Positions 35,414 to 44,741 of a stretch of DNA of 64,000 nucleotides are shown piece after piece; position 1 is the first letter of the stretch, and every line of letters begins with the position of its first letter. The DNA is taken from positions 1,178,001-1,242,000 of the forward strand of contig NZ_WXUB01000001.1 in NCBI RefSeq assembly GCF_011799805.1. The letters run 5' to 3'. Source of the DNA: Maribellus sediminis (GTDB lineage Bacteria; Bacteroidota; Bacteroidia; Bacteroidales; Prolixibacteraceae). The position numbers were made by a program, and so were the translations under genes. Below the pieces are notes generated by a model that saw nothing but the letters and a program-made list of their open reading frames with translations, was not told where the DNA came from and ran no database searches.

Positions 35414-35457
35414 TATTCGTTTATCGCTTTAGTTTCTGCACTTAAAAATATTCTAAT

Positions 35458-35482
35458 AAACCCGGGTTCACCCCGGGTTTTT
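35458..35482 (+). terminator. Hairpin AAACCCGGG-TTCAC-CCCGGGTTT with T-run
   Basis: A nine-base stem with a five-base loop is followed by TTTTT, as in an intrinsic terminator. It would end the defence operon 88 nt after the Abi gene. The CCCGGG core also matches the palindromic repeat modules elsewhere. Confidence 0.6.
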
Positions 35483-35679
35483 GCGTTTATATATTTACCC
35501 TTACTGGTGTGCCCGTGAATTAAGGGATTATAATATTCCTTTTATAAACTCAAACAGTTTTTCACCTACTCGCTCCTTAACAATTGACCCATTCAACACA
35601 ATTTTCGAAACAGTAACCTAATTTTTTATCAAATCTGATTGAATAGATGCGATTTAAAGGCCATTCTTTGATTTTCGAT

Positions 35680-35687
35680 TAAATTTG
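35680..35687 (+). promoter_or_regulatory. -7 element TAAATTTG upstream of fabD
   Basis: It matches TAnnTTTG exactly, 26 nt before the fabD start. A good -33 TTTG is not present at 19-21 nt upstream. Confidence 0.45.
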
Positions 35688-35713
35688 CGCCGGAATTAAT
35701 AAACTCAAAAATT

Positions 35714-36601
35714 ATGAAGGCATTTGTATTTCCCGGACAGGGAGCACAATACCCGGGAATGGGAAAAGATCTTTATGAAAATTCGGCAGAAGCGAAAGCG
35801 CTGTTCGAAAAAGCAAATGATATTCTTGGATTCGATATTACCAAAATTATGTTCGAAGGTGATGTGGAAGACCTGAAGCAAACAAAGGTTACACAACCTG
35901 CCATTTTCCTGCATTCGGTATTGCTGGCTAAAACATTAAAAGATTTTGCACCCGATATGGTTGCCGGTCACTCGTTGGGTGAATTTTCGGCACTGGTGGC
36001 AAACGGAACGCTAACGTTCGAAGACGGACTGAAGCTGGTTTCGCAACGTGCGATGGCCATGCAAAAAGCCTGCGAAATTGAGCCATCAACTATGGCTGCT
36101 ATTGTAGGACTGGAAGATGCAGTGGTTGAAGAAGTTTGTGCCGAGATCGATGACGTAGTAGTTCCGGCTAACTACAATTGCCCGGGACAGCTGGTAATTT
36201 CCGGTTCGGAGGCCGGCATTGACAAAGCTTGTGCCCTGTTAACTGAAAAAGGTGCTAAACGCGCTTTAAAACTGGTAGTTGGTGGTGCATTCCACTCGCC
36301 GTTTATGGAGCCTGCCCGCGAAGAACTGGCAGCTGCCATTGAAGCGACTACATTTAGTGTGCCTGCTTGTCCGGTGTATCAGAACGTTGATGCAAAACCG
36401 GTATCAGATCCGGCGGTAATTAAGGAAAACCTTATTGCACAGTTGACCGCTCCGGTAAAATGGACACAGATTGTTCAGAATATGATTGCCGACGGAGCTA
36501 CTTCATTCACTGAAGTTGGTCCGGGAAAAGTGTTACAAGGCCTGGTTAAAAAAGTTGACCGCGCCATGGAAACTTTTGGTGTGAACAGCTACGAGGGATA
36601 A
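35714..36601 (+). CDS. fabD: Malonyl-CoA:ACP transacylase
   Basis: 295 residues, the usual length. The motif GQGAQYPGMGKDL and the nucleophile elbow GHSLGEFSALVA (Ser) define the enzyme; the catalytic His lies in GGAFHSPFM. It loads malonyl groups onto acyl carrier protein for fatty acid synthesis. It is isolated here, between the defence island and a convergent response regulator, and is followed by a strong hairpin terminator. Confidence 0.95.
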   Translation: MKAFVFPGQGAQYPGMGKDLYENSAEAKALFEKANDILGFDITKIMFEGDVEDLKQTKVTQPAIFLHSVLLAKTLKDFAPDMVAGHSLGEFSALVANGTLTFEDGLKLVSQRAMAMQKACEIEPSTMAAIVGLEDAVVEEVCAEIDDVVVPANYNCPGQLVISGSEAGIDKACALLTEKGAKRALKLVVGGAFHSPFMEPAREELAAAIEATTFSVPACPVYQNVDAKPVSDPAVIKENLIAQLTAPVKWTQIVQNMIADGATSFTEVGPGKVLQGLVKKVDRAMETFGVNSYEG

Positions 36602-36621
36602 GAAATATTCTCATGACATAA

Positions 36622-36655
36622 AAAATCCCGGTAAGCATTGGCTTACCGGGATTTT
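36622..36655. terminator. Bidirectional terminator between fabD and the response regulator
   Basis: A 15-bp perfect stem (arms AAAATCCCGGTAAGC) closes a four-base loop. The A-rich left and T-rich right flanks let it act for both convergent genes. Confidence 0.85.
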
Positions 36656-36672
36656 CTTTTGGGAAGGATTGC

Positions 36673-38031
36673 CTAATCCATATTTTTTTGCAGCATCCGG
36701 TAAATGGTAGATTTCCCAATTCCCAGTTTCGATGCCACTAAGCGTACATTCTGATTGTATTTATTCAGAAAGAATTTTACGATTTCGTTGTTGTATTCTT
36801 CCAGGGTTTTCTCCGAAGCCAGCAGGTTCTGCACGTTTTCATCCACATTCATGTTCAGGTGGCTGGGCTTGATAACATCGCGGCTGCACATTACACAGGC
36901 CAGTTCCATAATCGCTTTCAATTCCCTGATATTTCCCGGGTAATGATAGGTAAGCAACATCTGTTTGGCTTCCTCCGAAATGGTTTTGGGCTCCAGATCG
37001 TTGTCTCTGCAAAATTCATCGACAAAGAATTTCGCCAGCAGAATTTTGTCGTTGCCACGCTGCCGCAGTGGCGGTATTTCGATAGGTAAACCGAGCAGGC
37101 GGTAATAAAGGTCCTGCCTGAATTTATCATCGGTTGCCAGTGCCGACAGGTTTTTATGGGTGGCGGTAATGATCCTTACATCTAGTGGAATATTGTCGTG
37201 GCCGCCCAGACGAACCAGTTCGCGCTCCTGAATCACCCGAAGCAGTTTGGCCTGCAGATTCAGGTTCAGGTCGGCAATTTCGTCTAAGAAAAGTGTTCCG
37301 CCGTTGGCCATTTCAAATTTCCCGATCTTCTGAAAATCAGCGCCGGTAAATGCTCCCTTTTCGTGTCCAAATAATTCGCTTTCAATCAGTCCGTCGGGAA
37401 TGGCAGAGACGTTTACAGCCACAAAAGGTTTGTTGCTTCTTCTCGAGTTATAATGGATGCCTTTTGCTACCAATTCCTTACCGGTTCCGGTTTCGCCCGA
37501 AATGGATACCGAAATATTGGTTTGAATGGCTTTATTCATCAAATCAAAAACATGGTCGATTTCGCGACTGTTCCCTTTTATAAGGTTCTTGAAGTTATAG
37601 CGTTCCTTTACAGCATCTTTAAGAATAATATTTTCTTTAACCAACTGATCGGTTTTGTAAATATTCCTGATGATGTTGCTTAGTTTTTCGCGGGTATCGG
37701 GCGCTTTCATAATGTAATCATAAGCGCCGTTCTTCATCAACTCAATGGCAGTGTCAATACTGTCCTGAGCCGATATAACGATAACATTCGCTTCGGGGTG
37801 CTCTATCTGGATTTTTTGCAACACTTCTTTCCCGGTCATGTCGGGTAGGGTATAATCGAGTGTTACCACGTCGGGTTTCTCGTGAAGTGCATTAATGAAG
37901 TCGGTTCCGTTATAAAATACTTTTACCTGGAGGTTGTCATCAGTGAGTTGCTTCTTAAGCACTCGGGCATATAGTTCGTTGTCTTCAACTATAAATACCT
38001 TGTACTGGGTTTGCTGGTTTTGCTTTGACAT
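36673..38031 (-). CDS. Sigma-54-dependent (NtrC-family) response regulator
   Basis: 452 residues. The receiver domain (10-125) has phosphoacceptor D59 in TLDYTLPD. The AAA+ domain has Walker A GETGTGKE (179-186) and the sigma-54 loop GAFTGA (226-231). The C-terminal Fis-type HTH is VRLVASKLGIGKSTIYRML. It activates RpoN promoters after phosphorylation. No histidine kinase is adjacent, so its partner lies elsewhere. Repeated ATATGGAA-type sites lie within 130 bp upstream and may be operators. Confidence 0.93.
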   Translation of the reverse strand: MSKQNQQTQYKVFIVEDNELYARVLKKQLTDDNLQVKVFYNGTDFINALHEKPDVVTLDYTLPDMTGKEVLQKIQIEHPEANVIVISAQDSIDTAIELMKNGAYDYIMKAPDTREKLSNIIRNIYKTDQLVKENIILKDAVKERYNFKNLIKGNSREIDHVFDLMNKAIQTNISVSISGETGTGKELVAKGIHYNSRRSNKPFVAVNVSAIPDGLIESELFGHEKGAFTGADFQKIGKFEMANGGTLFLDEIADLNLNLQAKLLRVIQERELVRLGGHDNIPLDVRIITATHKNLSALATDDKFRQDLYYRLLGLPIEIPPLRQRGNDKILLAKFFVDEFCRDNDLEPKTISEEAKQMLLTYHYPGNIRELKAIMELACVMCSRDVIKPSHLNMNVDENVQNLLASEKTLEEYNNEIVKFFLNKYNQNVRLVASKLGIGKSTIYRMLQKNMD

Positions 38032-38540
38032 GTTTTTGTACTAATTGCGAAAACTAAAATAGATAAAAGAATCATGCGTAACAAGTGCTTTGTCCAAAAT
38101 ATGGAAAATATTTAGGAGGGTATCCCATATTCAAAAAAAGTTTCCTCGATATGGAATATGTGTTTAAAAACTTATAAGCTACTATTTGAAATTTTTCCAA
38201 TGATGTTATGGTTCTCTTCGGATTTAGCCATTAATGCCGGAGGGCCAACTTTTTCTGTCTTTTGCCTCTTGTTCCTTGCCAATTCCCAATTTGGTAACAT
38301 CCTCAAATGTCTGTCAATACCTCAGGGTGCTACATCGTAAAAAGTAAAAGAACGAATTCGACTAGATTGCATTAATTTATAATGATTGGTTTTAGTTCAT
38401 TAAATTTTGAAGAATAGAAGTAATGCACCCGATATGTAAAAATCAATTCTTAAATTTAGCATTTTACGAACCAAAATTCCGGGAAGAAACGTTCCGGCAC
38501 ACTAGTCAGAATTCTTCTTCGGAGTAAAAAATAGTATACT
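38032..38540. other. 509-bp divergent intergenic region with ATATGGAA-type repeats
   Basis: No gene is supported. Near the response regulator there are ATATGGAA at about 38098 and 38149 and an inverted GAATATGG at about 38124-38132. CATATTC (38126-38132) and GAATATG (38154-38160) form a 7-bp inverted repeat. No convincing sigma-54 site was found by eye. Confidence 0.4.
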
Positions 38541-39287
38541 ATGAATTATCGTGCTTTCCATAAATTGTCTTATGGCTTATATATTATTGCTACCGAACAC
38601 GAAGGTGAAAAGGTTGGGTATATTGGAAATACTGCTTTTCAGGTCACTTCCGAACCTTCGAAAATTGCTATAAGCAGTAACAAGGATAATTATTCAACTC
38701 AAAAAATAATCGACAGTAAAAAATTCTCGCTTTCGGTTTTGAAGAAGGAAGTTGAAACATCATTGATCGGTAAGTTTGGTTTTATGTCGAGTTCCGACAT
38801 TGACAAGTTCGATGGAGTTATGACAAAACGATCGGTTACAGGAGCTCCGATTGTGATTAATTCCTGCGTGGCCTGGCTCGATTGTAAAGTGCTGGATACC
38901 GTTGATGTGGGCACACATATATTGATTATTGCTGAGGTTGTTGACAGCGATATTATTTCGAACGAGGAACCACTGACTTACGATTATTACCACAAAAAAT
39001 ACAAAATGTTCGCTCCTAAAAATGCACCTACTTACATCGATAAAGATAAGCTGGGTGACGAGCCGGAGCCCGAACCGGAACCTCCGAAAGAAGAAAAGAA
39101 AGAAAAAGCCAAAACGATTGATGAGAACGGGGTATTTACCTGCTCAATTTGTGGTTTCAGATACGATCCTGAAGAAGGCGATCCTTCAGCCGGAATACCT
39201 CCGGGAACACCATTCGAAGACCTGCCCGACGATTATAAATGTCCGATTTGTAACGCCAGCAAGGAGTATTTTAAAAAGGATTTATAA
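38541..39287 (+). CDS. Flavin reductase-like protein fused to rubredoxin
   Basis: 248 residues. Residues 1-160 form a flavin reductase (flavoredoxin) split barrel that binds FMN. An acidic/lysine linker (172-192, [16 protein letters not shown]) joins it to a rubredoxin with iron ligands C201, C204, C234 and C237 (CSICG ... CPICN). The layout matches high-molecular-weight rubredoxin, which passes electrons from NAD(P)H to flavodiiron proteins that remove O2 or NO in anaerobes. This suits a microaerobic or anaerobic lifestyle. The 3' end overlaps the convergent CDGSH gene by 6 nt. Confidence 0.87.
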   Translation: MNYRAFHKLSYGLYIIATEHEGEKVGYIGNTAFQVTSEPSKIAISSNKDNYSTQKIIDSKKFSLSVLKKEVETSLIGKFGFMSSSDIDKFDGVMTKRSVTGAPIVINSCVAWLDCKVLDTVDVGTHILIIAEVVDSDIISNEEPLTYDYYHKKYKMFAPKNAPTYIDKDKLGDEPEPEPEPPKEEKKEKAKTIDENGVFTCSICGFRYDPEEGDPSAGIPPGTPFEDLPDDYKCPICNASKEYFKKDL

Positions 39288-39518
39288 GGTGCGGTGCGTG
39301 CCGTCGCAATATGGTTTATTCGACGAATGTTTGCACTGGCACAACCACACATCTTTCTTTTCATCAATGGTGAAAGCTACGGGTGTTATGCCGGTTACTT
39401 TGTGTGAACCGTCGCAAAAAGGTTGATTCTGGCTTCTTCCACAGGCGCACCAGAAATAGGTGCCGGGCTCAAGCGTTAGCATTTTGGGAGCTTTTTTAGC
39501 AATAACAGGTTTGTCCAT
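39282..39518 (-). CDS. Double CDGSH iron-sulfur protein
   Basis: 78 residues with two CDGSH motifs: CxC...PFCDGSH (C24, C26, C35, H39) and CxC...PYCDGTH (C60, C62, C71, H75). Each should hold a redox-active 3Cys-1His [2Fe-2S] cluster. The protein is small and soluble, like bacterial mitoNEET-related proteins of unknown physiological partner. It converges on the rubredoxin fusion gene. Confidence 0.9.
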   Translation of the reverse strand: MDKPVIAKKAPKMLTLEPGTYFWCACGRSQNQPFCDGSHKVTGITPVAFTIDEKKDVWLCQCKHSSNKPYCDGTHRTL

Positions 39519-39568
39519 ATTTAATCGTTTTTCTTTGTAAATTCAACACCAAAACTTAATAATATAAA

Positions 39569-40672
39569 ATGAAACACTACATTTTGTTCATTTGGGGAGT
39601 CCTTCTTTCTACATTCGTATTGGGGCAAAACTCAAAATATCAGGAGTTTTTTGTTGGGACATATACATCAGAAGGAGCTGAAGGAATTAATCTTTGCAAG
39701 CTCAATACTGAAACGGGTGAAATTAATCTTGAAAATACTTTCACCGGAATTGAGAATCCTTCGTTTTTACGTTTATCGCCCAATAAGAAATTCTTGTATG
39801 CGGTTTCTGAAGCCGGAGATGCCGGAAGTTTTGTTTATGCCTATGAGGTGGTTAATAATGAGCTTAAATTTTTGAACAAACAAAGTTCTAACGGACAGGG
39901 CCCCTGTCATGTTGATGTTTCGTCAAAGGGAAGTTATGTTGCGGTGGCCTGTTATGGTGGTGGTACAACATCGATTTATCCGGTGTTAAAAAACGGCAAA
40001 CTTATGGAGGCTTTTATTACCAACGTTAACTCCGGTACGGGACCTGTTAAAGATCGCCAGGCAAAACCACATGCCCATTCCATAAAATTTTCGCCTTTTG
40101 AAAGCCTTGTTTTCAGTGCCGACCTTGGGACTGATCAACTCGATATTTACCAATTAAACTTCGGCGGTTTAAAAAAAGCCGAACAGAAATTTGTTAAACT
40201 GCCTCCCGGCTCCGGACCCAGGCATTTCGATTTCCATCCCAACGGAAAGGTGATTTATGTGATCAATGAATTGAACTCAACGGTTTCAGCGATCAGAAAA
40301 GAAGGTAATGACTGGAAAGTTTTTCAAAACATTTCAACTTTACCGAAAGATTTTAAAGGAGAAAGTTATTGTGCCGACATTCATGTTTCGAAAGACGGTA
40401 AATACGTGTATGGCTCCAATCGCGGACACAACTCTATCGCTGTTTTCGAAGTGAATCCAACCGATCAGTCGTTAAAGTTGTTGGAAACGGTTTCGGTTGA
40501 AGGAAACTGGCCAAGGAATTTTGGCATTACACCCGACGGAACCCGGATGTTGGTTGCCAACCAGCGAAGTAGTAATATCACGGTATTCAATATCGATAAA
40601 GAAACCGGCAGACTAGAATTCACGGGTAAAGAAATTAAATTGCCAGCCCCGGTTTGTATTGAATTTTTGTAA
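39569..40672 (+). CDS. Exported lactonase of the YbhE/6-phosphogluconolactonase propeller family
   Basis: 367 residues with a signal peptide (residues 1-19, ending FVLGQ). The seven-bladed propeller family is shown by FVGTYTSEGAEGI, NPSFLRLSPNKKFLYAVSE, PHAHSIKFSP, GPRHFDFHPNGK and NWPRNFGITPDG. Cytoplasmic relatives hydrolyse 6-phosphogluconolactone; the exported forms in Bacteroidota are of uncertain substrate. A separate DevB-type pgl is encoded with zwf at 60 kb, so this one probably acts on another lactone. Confidence 0.82.
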   Translation: MKHYILFIWGVLLSTFVLGQNSKYQEFFVGTYTSEGAEGINLCKLNTETGEINLENTFTGIENPSFLRLSPNKKFLYAVSEAGDAGSFVYAYEVVNNELKFLNKQSSNGQGPCHVDVSSKGSYVAVACYGGGTTSIYPVLKNGKLMEAFITNVNSGTGPVKDRQAKPHAHSIKFSPFESLVFSADLGTDQLDIYQLNFGGLKKAEQKFVKLPPGSGPRHFDFHPNGKVIYVINELNSTVSAIRKEGNDWKVFQNISTLPKDFKGESYCADIHVSKDGKYVYGSNRGHNSIAVFEVNPTDQSLKLLETVSVEGNWPRNFGITPDGTRMLVANQRSSNITVFNIDKETGRLEFTGKEIKLPAPVCIEFL

Positions 40673-40681
40673 GTTTCTTTC

Positions 40682-40822
40682 CGGGATGAGGCGGCTGAAG
40701 GATTGAAGGATTGGGAGATGAATGCTTAAATGCTTTAATTCGGAAATGCTTAAATTTTTTAATAGTGTGTAACGACAATCTTCATCGATCTCAATCAATC
40801 TCGATCAATCTCAATCAATCAC
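40682..40822. repeat. Low-complexity and 10-bp tandem repeats
   Basis: GAATGCTTAAATGCTTTAATT-type repeats run at 40718-40760. They are followed at 40784-40821 by about four copies of ATCAATCTCN. The latter unit also occurs within the FtsX-like gene at 19145-19190. Confidence 0.6.
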
Positions 40823-40835
40823 CTGTTCACAGGAA

Positions 40836-41459
40836 CTAGCTTAATTTCGAACTGATCAGTTTGATAAATTCTTCGCGTGTAGCTACTTTTTGGAAAGCTC
40901 CGGTAAAATCGGAAGTTGTGGTTATTGAATGTTGTTTTTGAATCCCTCTCATTTGCATACACAGGTGTTGTGCTTCAATTACTACAGCTACGCCAAGAGG
41001 TTGTAAGGTTTCCTGTATGCATTCTTTAATTTGCAGTGTCAGACGTTCCTGAACCTGCAGCCGGCGCGCAAAAACATCGACAACTCGCGCAATCTTGCTT
41101 AAGCCGGTAATGGTGCCATTAGGAATATAAGCCACATGTGCTTTACCAAAAAACGGCAATAAATGGTGTTCACACATCGAATAAATCTCAATGTCTTTAA
41201 CAATTACCATTTGGCGGTAGTCTTCTTTGAACATGGCCGATTTCAGTATCTCAACCGGATCGGCAGTGTAGCCGTGCAATAAAAACTGCATGGCTTTGGC
41301 CACTCGTTCCGGTGTTTTATTGAGTCCTTCCCGCGTTGGATCTTCTCCGATTATTGTTAAAATTTCAGTGTAATGTTTCGAAAGTTCACGGGTTGATTCG
41401 TCGTCATATGAATCTGTTCTCTGGTATCCGTTCGTGTTGTCAGAATTAATTGAACACAT
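40836..41459 (-). CDS. folE: GTP cyclohydrolase I
   Basis: 207 residues, normal length. Motifs include [14 protein letters not shown], zinc site [21 protein letters not shown], and [10 protein letters not shown]. The enzyme makes 7,8-dihydroneopterin triphosphate for folate and, in many bacteria, queuosine. The zinc ligands (the Cys and His of CEHH and the later QHLCMQMRG cysteine) are intact. Confidence 0.95.
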   Translation of the reverse strand: MCSINSDNTNGYQRTDSYDDESTRELSKHYTEILTIIGEDPTREGLNKTPERVAKAMQFLLHGYTADPVEILKSAMFKEDYRQMVIVKDIEIYSMCEHHLLPFFGKAHVAYIPNGTITGLSKIARVVDVFARRLQVQERLTLQIKECIQETLQPLGVAVVIEAQHLCMQMRGIQKQHSITTTSDFTGAFQKVATREEFIKLISSKLS

Positions 41460-41563
41460 TTTTTTGAATTAAAGTTAGTACAAAGATTAACTTTTTTTCA
41501 GAAAAACAGTATTAAAGCATAAACACGGTAAACGAATCAAAAATATTCTGCTATCAAAAAATT

Positions 41564-42250
41564 ATGAAGATATTGTTAGTTGCAGCCACGTGGATGGAAG
41601 TGAATCTTCTGGTTGAGGAGCTGGAAAAAGTTGAAGAGAAAAGTCACTTGTTAAAAACCTACCGTTTGGGTGAAAATCTAATCGATGTTCTCATTTCAGG
41701 GATCGGTGTCACGTTCACAACCTTTCATTTAACCAGTACTTTGCATCAGGAAGAATACGATTTAGTGATCAATTTCGGAATTGCGGGAAGCTTGACACAT
41801 CAACTCGAAATAGGAGAGGTTGTTAATGTAGTGTACGAGGAATTTGCTGATCTTGGCATTGAGACCTCGCATGAGTTCTTAACGCTGTTTGAATCGGGGT
41901 ATATGAATATCAACGAGTTTCCTTTCGAGAATGGCATTTTAAAAGCTACCAGCATGTTGGAATGGGACCAATTGAAGAAAGTACGCGGAATAACTGTTAG
42001 CAAGAGCCACCGAAACCGGGAAAGTATTAGCAAGATATTATCAAAATTCTCTGGCCATACCGAATCCATGGAAGGAGCAGCTGTTTTTTATGTTTGCAAT
42101 TGGATGGGCGTTGAATGTTGTCAAATTCGTGCAATATCAAATTATTTAGAGCCCGACAGCTCGGCAAAATGGAACATTCCGCTTGCGCTGGATAATTTAA
42201 AGCACAGTTTGCTACGTCAATTGAAACAATTGGCCGTTTCTGTAAATTAA
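41564..42250 (+). CDS. mqnB: Futalosine hydrolase
   Basis: 228 residues of the nucleoside phosphorylase/hydrolase fold: start MKILLVAATWMEV, NFGIAGSLTHQLEIGEVV, and the catalytic MEGAAVFYVCNWMGV segment followed by RAISNYLE. This pattern matches MqnB, which removes the base from futalosine in the alternative menaquinone pathway. Size and motifs fit better than methylthioadenosine nucleosidase, although family assignment is by recollection only. Confidence 0.82.
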   Translation: MKILLVAATWMEVNLLVEELEKVEEKSHLLKTYRLGENLIDVLISGIGVTFTTFHLTSTLHQEEYDLVINFGIAGSLTHQLEIGEVVNVVYEEFADLGIETSHEFLTLFESGYMNINEFPFENGILKATSMLEWDQLKKVRGITVSKSHRNRESISKILSKFSGHTESMEGAAVFYVCNWMGVECCQIRAISNYLEPDSSAKWNIPLALDNLKHSLLRQLKQLAVSVN

Positions 42251-42516
42251 ATAGATGCTGTAAAAATTCTTTACGCACATTTCTTTGTCCGTGAAGAAGC
42301 TGATCCTCTGTTCACTGAAATTTTTCAATAAAAACTTAATGTAAAGAAGCAACCTTTAAGGGCCGCATTTCACCTAATTAGTACCAGATGTTTGTCTATT
42401 AAAGAAAGTTAAATTTATTTTGTGCACCGTGCAATAAAAACGAAGTGGATGAGTTTTATGAGAAAGCCAGATTTCAGAATACAGAGTTTTTACTGTACTA
42501 AAAAATCGCATATTCA

Positions 42517-43482
42517 ATGATTGTAGTAACAGGCGCAGCCGGTTTTATCGGAAGTTATTTAGTAGGGAGACTCAATAGAGCAGGTTATACCGATCTGATT
42601 CTGGTTGACAAATTCGATGACCCCTGGAAAGATTTAAACCTTTTACATAAGAAATACCGGAAATTTATCGATCGCGATAATTTCTTCAAATGGTTAATTA
42701 AGCATTCAGCTGATGTCGATTTCATCTTTCATCTTGGTGCACGGACCGATACAGTAGGGCAGGAGCCTGAACTCTATCAGCAGCTTAACTTGATTTATTC
42801 GCAGCGTCTTTGGAATATTTGTTCCGAAATTCAGGTGCCTTTGCTTTATGCATCATCGGCAGCTACCTACGGAAACGGCGAGGAAGGCTTCTCGGATTCA
42901 CACGTGAAAATTCGTGACTTGCGACCGCTGAATCTTTATGGTTGGTCGAAACACGATTTTGATGTTTGGGCGTTGAAACAATTTCGTACACCTCCGTTCT
43001 GGGCGGGCATGAAATTTTTTAATGTGTATGGTCCGAATGAATACCATAAAGGACGAATGGCGTCGGTAGTATTGCATGCTTACAAAACAATTCGCGAAAC
43101 CGGACAAATGCAATTGTTCCGTTCACACCATAAAGCGTATAAAGACGGACAGCAAAGTCGCGATTTTATTTATGTAGAAGACATTGCTGATGTAATGATG
43201 TTCTTTATGGAGAACCAGAATAATTCAGGTATTTTCAATGTGGGCACCGGGAAAGCCCGTTCGTACTTCGATTTGACTACAAGTGTTTTTAAAAGCATGA
43301 AAATTGAACCGAACATTTCATTTATTGACACTCCGGTTGATCTTCGTGGACGATATCAGTATTTTACCGAAGCCGAAATCAATAAATTACGTGAAGCAGG
43401 ATACCGAAAACCGTTTGTTGAGTTGGAAGATGGTGTTTCGCAGTATGTTAAAGAATTTCTGGTAGCGGAATCCTGTTACTAG
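42517..43482 (+). CDS. hldD: ADP-L-glycero-D-manno-heptose-6-epimerase
   Basis: 321 residues, extended SDR family. NADP site TGAAGFIGSYLVGRLN (5-20), LVDKFDD, HLGARTDTV, and catalytic YGWSKHDFD (Tyr and Lys). The phrase FFNVYGPNEYHKGRMASV is characteristic of HldD/RfaD. It epimerises ADP-heptose for the lipopolysaccharide inner core. The gene stands alone with a 266-bp upstream gap in which I see no clear signal. Confidence 0.92.
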   Translation: MIVVTGAAGFIGSYLVGRLNRAGYTDLILVDKFDDPWKDLNLLHKKYRKFIDRDNFFKWLIKHSADVDFIFHLGARTDTVGQEPELYQQLNLIYSQRLWNICSEIQVPLLYASSAATYGNGEEGFSDSHVKIRDLRPLNLYGWSKHDFDVWALKQFRTPPFWAGMKFFNVYGPNEYHKGRMASVVLHAYKTIRETGQMQLFRSHHKAYKDGQQSRDFIYVEDIADVMMFFMENQNNSGIFNVGTGKARSYFDLTTSVFKSMKIEPNISFIDTPVDLRGRYQYFTEAEINKLREAGYRKPFVELEDGVSQYVKEFLVAESCY

Positions 43483-43597
43483 CCTGCCGGATTTTCGTGT
43501 TCTCATTCCCTTTCATTTTCGCAGCTAATTCTTTTTCGAAGAAGTTCAGCTATTTCTTTTGCAAAAAACCTATTTTTATGGCAAGCATAATTGTTCA

Positions 43598-44275
43598 ATG
43601 AAAAAAGTTGTACTGCATTTCCTGTTTGCCATAATCGTTATTGGCGATCTTATTGGAGAATACCTTCAAAACCCTCAAATCGATCATATTTTTAAGCCAT
43701 TGATCTTAGTGTGGATTGCTGTTTATTTTTTGATCTACTCAAGAAATGTTGATCGGAAGGTAATTCGCTTTGCGGTGCTTGCTTTTCTTGCCTCGTGGAT
43801 CGGTGACTTGTTTATGATGTTCGCCGCCGATTTCATTTATTTTGTTTCCGGAATTGCCGGTTTTTTGATTGCACAGGTGCTCTACGTTTACCTTTTTCTC
43901 CGCACGATCAACCTGTCGGGTAAAAAGCCATTTTTAAAGAAGAAACCGTTTTGGCTAATCCCGTACATCGCTTATGGAATACTAATTTACATTGTATTGT
44001 TTCCGCATCTTGATAACGTGCTGAGAATAGCTGTTTTTGTGTATATGGTATCTATTCTAACCATGTCGGTTATGGCCTTGAACCGTTATGGAAACGGACA
44101 TCCACAAAGTTTTACTCTGGTATTTGCAGGCTCGTTGTTATTTATCATTTCCGACAGTTTAATTGCAATAAACCGGTTTTTGGTGGCCATTCCATATGAG
44201 GGGCTGTTAATTATGGCCACCTATATTGCTGCTCAATACCTGATAATGCGTGGTTTGTTGAGGCAATATGAATAA
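43598..44275 (+). CDS. YhhN family integral membrane protein
   Basis: From the ATG at 43598 the product has 225 residues and about seven or eight hydrophobic helices. The YhhN (TMEM86) family pattern is seen in SWIGDLFMM near residue 66 and in SLLFIISDSLIAINRF towards the end. Eukaryotic members are lysoplasmalogenases; bacterial roles are unclear. A terminator hairpin follows. Confidence 0.8.
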   Translation: MKKVVLHFLFAIIVIGDLIGEYLQNPQIDHIFKPLILVWIAVYFLIYSRNVDRKVIRFAVLAFLASWIGDLFMMFAADFIYFVSGIAGFLIAQVLYVYLFLRTINLSGKKPFLKKKPFWLIPYIAYGILIYIVLFPHLDNVLRIAVFVYMVSILTMSVMALNRYGNGHPQSFTLVFAGSLLFIISDSLIAINRFLVAIPYEGLLIMATYIAAQYLIMRGLLRQYE

Positions 44276-44278
44276 AAA

Positions 44279-44308
44279 ATCCCGATTTGAATAGAACAAA
44301 CCGGGATC
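44279..44308. terminator. Hairpin terminator after the YhhN gene
   Basis: ATCCCGATTTG and CAAACCGGGAT pair with one mismatch around a seven-base loop, with an A-run on the left that becomes a T-run on the minus strand. It may serve both convergent genes. Confidence 0.6.
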
Positions 44309-44330
44309 GTGCCTGATGTATTTTGTTTAT

Positions 44331-44741
44331 TTACGAAGCAAATATTTTCGAATTCGAACTTATAATCCTGTCAATAAATAGCAATATTGATGAGGCTATT
44401 AATATTCCGGCAACACTTAGCGGAACAGAACCTATTTTACCAAAGAAACTGTTGAAAGAATTACTAACGGTTTCGTTTACCTGTGGCAATAGCCGGGCAG
44501 TTTCTTCCTGAGGCTGAGCGCCAGAACCGGCCATGAAAAACATGGCAGCCAGTAACACCACAAACACGACCAGTATCGTCCAAAAACCTCTGCCCAATAC
44601 CCGTTCGGCTTTGATTTTTTCGAAAACACTATCCTCCTCAAAAATCCTGTTCATCACCCGTGCAGAGAACTTCTCGCCGGGCGAATCCAATTGCATGCTT
44701 TGCAGTAAGGCTTGCAGTTTTATGTCTTCTAATTCGCTCAT
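44331..44741 (-). CDS. Two-helix membrane protein, probable partner of the ECF sigma factor
   Basis: 136 residues: a cytoplasmic N-terminus of about 50 residues (LLQSMQLDSPGEKFSARVMNRIF), a helix at about 54-72, a periplasmic loop, and a second helix at about 107-125. The start overlaps the sigma factor stop by 4 nt, so the two are translated together. The position and layout suggest an anti-sigma role, but no zinc-binding anti-sigma motif is visible. Confidence 0.6.
   Translation of the reverse strand: MSELEDIKLQALLQSMQLDSPGEKFSARVMNRIFEEDSVFEKIKAERVLGRGFWTILVVFVVLLAAMFFMAGSGAQPQEETARLLPQVNETVSNSFNSFFGKIGSVPLSVAGILIASSILLFIDRIISSNSKIFAS

Noticed and set aside
38158-38340. 60-codon ORF in the gap upstream of the rubredoxin fusion
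   Set aside because: No family features and hydrophobic-random composition; it overlaps probable regulatory repeats.
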